From: an uncultured Flavobacteriaceae bacterium
Lineage (GTDB): Bacteria; Bacteroidota; Bacteroidia; Flavobacteriales; Flavobacteriaceae
DNA: 64,000 nucleotides
Assembly (NCBI GenBank): GCA_947494205.1
Contig: CANLUH010000010.1
Coordinates: 1-64,000 of the forward strand
Direction of reading: 5' to 3'
Shown here: positions 62,827-64,000 of the stretch, in pieces
How the letters are laid out: every line of letters starts with the position of its first letter
How positions within the stretch are numbered: position 1 is the stretch's first letter
Notes under the pieces: generated by a model
The model's input: only the letters and a program-made list of their open reading frames with translations
The model's database searches: none
Told to the model about the DNA's origin: nothing
Made by a program: the position numbers and the translations under genes

Positions 62827-63100
62827 AATTTAATAGGGATGATGGTTTGTAATTAATAATAGCTGTTACTCTGAGGGAATTATTTTTATAACGTAAAATA
62901 TTAATACTTATTTTCTTATATTACAATATTTTAATCGAAGGTAATTATTCTGAATAAACAAAACTTATTTTTTTGTCATTATTTAACAATTTATAACTCC
63001 TTAATTAATTAGTAGCTCGTTTTGAATTTATGTTACCATTCTAAATATTTTTTATTTATTTACTGCACAAATGTAATCGCTTATATAGCTTATTTACAAG
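62827..63100. other. Intergenic: leader of the Rhs operon, no gene
   Basis: I see no coding sequence. The minus-strand leader of the Rhs operon is AT-rich and includes no clear TTG/TAnnTTTG promoter. No repeats stand out until the terminator at 63101. Confidence 0.5.
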
Positions 63101-63140
63101 AAAAGTAGGTCGATATTTATAAATATCGACCTACTTTTTT
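63101..63140 (-). terminator. Strong terminator of the tonB-like gene
   Basis: AAAAGTAGGTCGATATTTA and TAAATATCGACCTACTTTT form a near-continuous perfect palindrome (63101-63138), about 17 bp of stem with a minimal loop and flanking T runs. It lies 34 nt after the stop at 63172. Confidence 0.8.
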
Positions 63141-63171
63141 TAATTCATGGCATTAAATTATTATTATATAT

Positions 63172-63978
63172 TTAATAATCTTGCACATTAAGTGTTATTG
63201 GCAAATTATAAAGCACTTCTACAGGCTTGTCATTATTTTTACCTGGTTGCATTGTTGGCACTTTATTAACTACTCGTTTTGCTTCTTTCTCTAATTTTGG
63301 ATGTGGTCCTTTAGTTTTAAGAATATTAACGTTACCGTCTTTATCTATTTTAAAGCTAACATAGATTTTTTGTTTTCCACTTAAGCCTAGTTCTGCACCT
63401 AAATCTGAATCGAATTTTTTACTAATCAATTTATTTAATTTATCAGACATACATTTTCTACGCTCATCGTTATTTTTAGCTTTCTCACAGCCAGGGTAAA
63501 TTGGCACTTTTTGAACAGCCATGATATTAGTTATTTCATCAGGCTTTTCTGAGTTTAAATCCTTATCATCTTCTAAAACTATTGCAGTGTCATCAACTTC
63601 TACAGGGTCTGTTGTTAAATCTAAATCATCAACAACATCTTTTATATCTTCTTTTGTGATTTCAATTTTGTCGATAATCTTCTTCTTTTTTACGATAATT
63701 TTCTTTTTTACTTTAACAACATCTTTTTCTACAACAAAAATTTTATCCACTGGGTAATCGACTAAATCATCCTCATCAGAGATATCCATAACGATACTAT
63801 CTGTTGTTGTTGCGAAACTCATTTCTAAAGCGGTATAACTAGCCAAGAGGCACATTATTAAACCTATTTGAAAGTAAAGCGTTGAGTTTTTTTGTAAATT
63901 TGCATCATGCTTTTGTGATTTTTGCACGGTTTGGTCGTTTTGGCGAACGACTCCGTGGCTTTCGTTAGATTGTTTCAT
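63172..63978 (-). CDS. TonB-family energy transducer
   Basis: A 268-residue protein with a cytosolic N-terminus, one membrane anchor (about 34-55), a charged spacer (KKKIIVKKKKIIDKIEITKE, then an acidic stretch) in place of the usual proline-rich one, and a TonB C-terminal domain with YVSFKIDKDGNVNILKTKG and NLPITLNVQDY. A cysteine pair (YPGCEKAKNNDERRKCM) precedes the C-terminal domain, as is frequent in Bacteroidetes TonB proteins. It transmits proton-motive force from ExbBD to outer-membrane receptors. No exbB/exbD is adjacent in the window. Confidence 0.9.
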   Translation of the reverse strand: MKQSNESHGVVRQNDQTVQKSQKHDANLQKNSTLYFQIGLIMCLLASYTALEMSFATTTDSIVMDISDEDDLVDYPVDKIFVVEKDVVKVKKKIIVKKKKIIDKIEITKEDIKDVVDDLDLTTDPVEVDDTAIVLEDDKDLNSEKPDEITNIMAVQKVPIYPGCEKAKNNDERRKCMSDKLNKLISKKFDSDLGAELGLSGKQKIYVSFKIDKDGNVNILKTKGPHPKLEKEAKRVVNKVPTMQPGKNNDKPVEVLYNLPITLNVQDY

Positions 63979-64000
63979 AATAATTAAAAGTTTATATGTT

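Noticed and set aside
1-64000. tRNA, rRNA, CRISPR arrays and phage structural genes
   Set aside because: I looked for cloverleaf CCA-type ends, rRNA-like conserved blocks, short regular spacers and phage modules and saw none; weak or unusual RNA genes could still be missed by eye.

Overview
The window is AT-rich and reads as a marine-type member of the Flavobacteriaceae (Bacteroidetes). The taxonomic cues are TAnnTTTG-type -7 promoter elements with a TTG about 20 nt upstream, Bacteroidetes-style fused CcsBA, flavobacterial cytochrome oxidase and SCO gene order, a RemB-like gliding protein, and large secreted proteins built from CUB, PKD and choice-of-anchor-L-like domains. The taxon is inferred from gene content; no rRNA or tRNA gene was seen.

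Layout. (1) 1-5081: the N-terminal part of a giant secreted repeat protein on the minus strand, running off the left edge. (2) 5.3-9.4 kb: a DUF255/YyaL thioredoxin-like lipoprotein, a DUF1304 membrane protein, an MscS channel and convergent tsaB. (3) 9.4-15.1 kb: a MacAB-TolC-like ABC export operon (ATPase, two permeases, adaptor, TolC). (4) 15.3-20.8 kb: respiratory-oxidase assembly and structural genes (heme o synthase, two subunit III proteins, subunit IV, SCO, a cysteine-less redoxin-like protein, DUF420). (5) 20.8-26.9 kb: a RemB-like protein, then a scarred stretch with a 163-bp duplication, an IS1-family element, truncated ORFs and an unusual set of interleaved inverted repeats. (6) 26.9-33.6 kb: a nitrite ammonification locus (outer-membrane porin, nrfH, nrfA, ccsBA) with an FNR-like site placed as in a class II activated promoter. 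(7) 33.6-42.4 kb: SLC13 transporter, PagL-like deacylase, CoA-transferase, HtrA-like protease, two beta-barrel proteins and a universal stress protein. (8) 42.5-51.3 kb: an RND efflux operon whose TolC carries an N-terminal substrate-binding-like domain, followed by a K+ channel, PsiE-like protein, lipoprotein and a TerB-like protein. (9) 51.4-62.8 kb: IS remnants and a polymorphic-toxin locus: two adjacent large Rhs-type proteins, an immunity candidate, and a displaced second toxin tip with its own immunity candidate. (10) 63.2-64 kb: a TonB-like energy transducer.

How it works together. Zones 4 and 6 are alternative respiratory ends: aerobic oxidase assembly and nitrite reduction to ammonium, the latter probably under an anaerobiosis or NO-sensing CRP/FNR-type regulator. 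Zones 3 and 8 are independent tripartite exporters. Zone 9 looks like an actively evolving contact- or secretion-dependent toxin locus, where IS elements and toxin-tip displacement have left orphan modules.

The least ordinary signals are three noncoding IS leader modules whose paired end motifs co-vary within each element, the interleaved C-A-B-C'-A'-B' inverted repeat 13 nt upstream of a small gene, the two-protein Rhs arrangement with a displaced toxin tip, and the substrate-binding-TolC fusion. All domain calls come from reading the sequence; no database search was possible.
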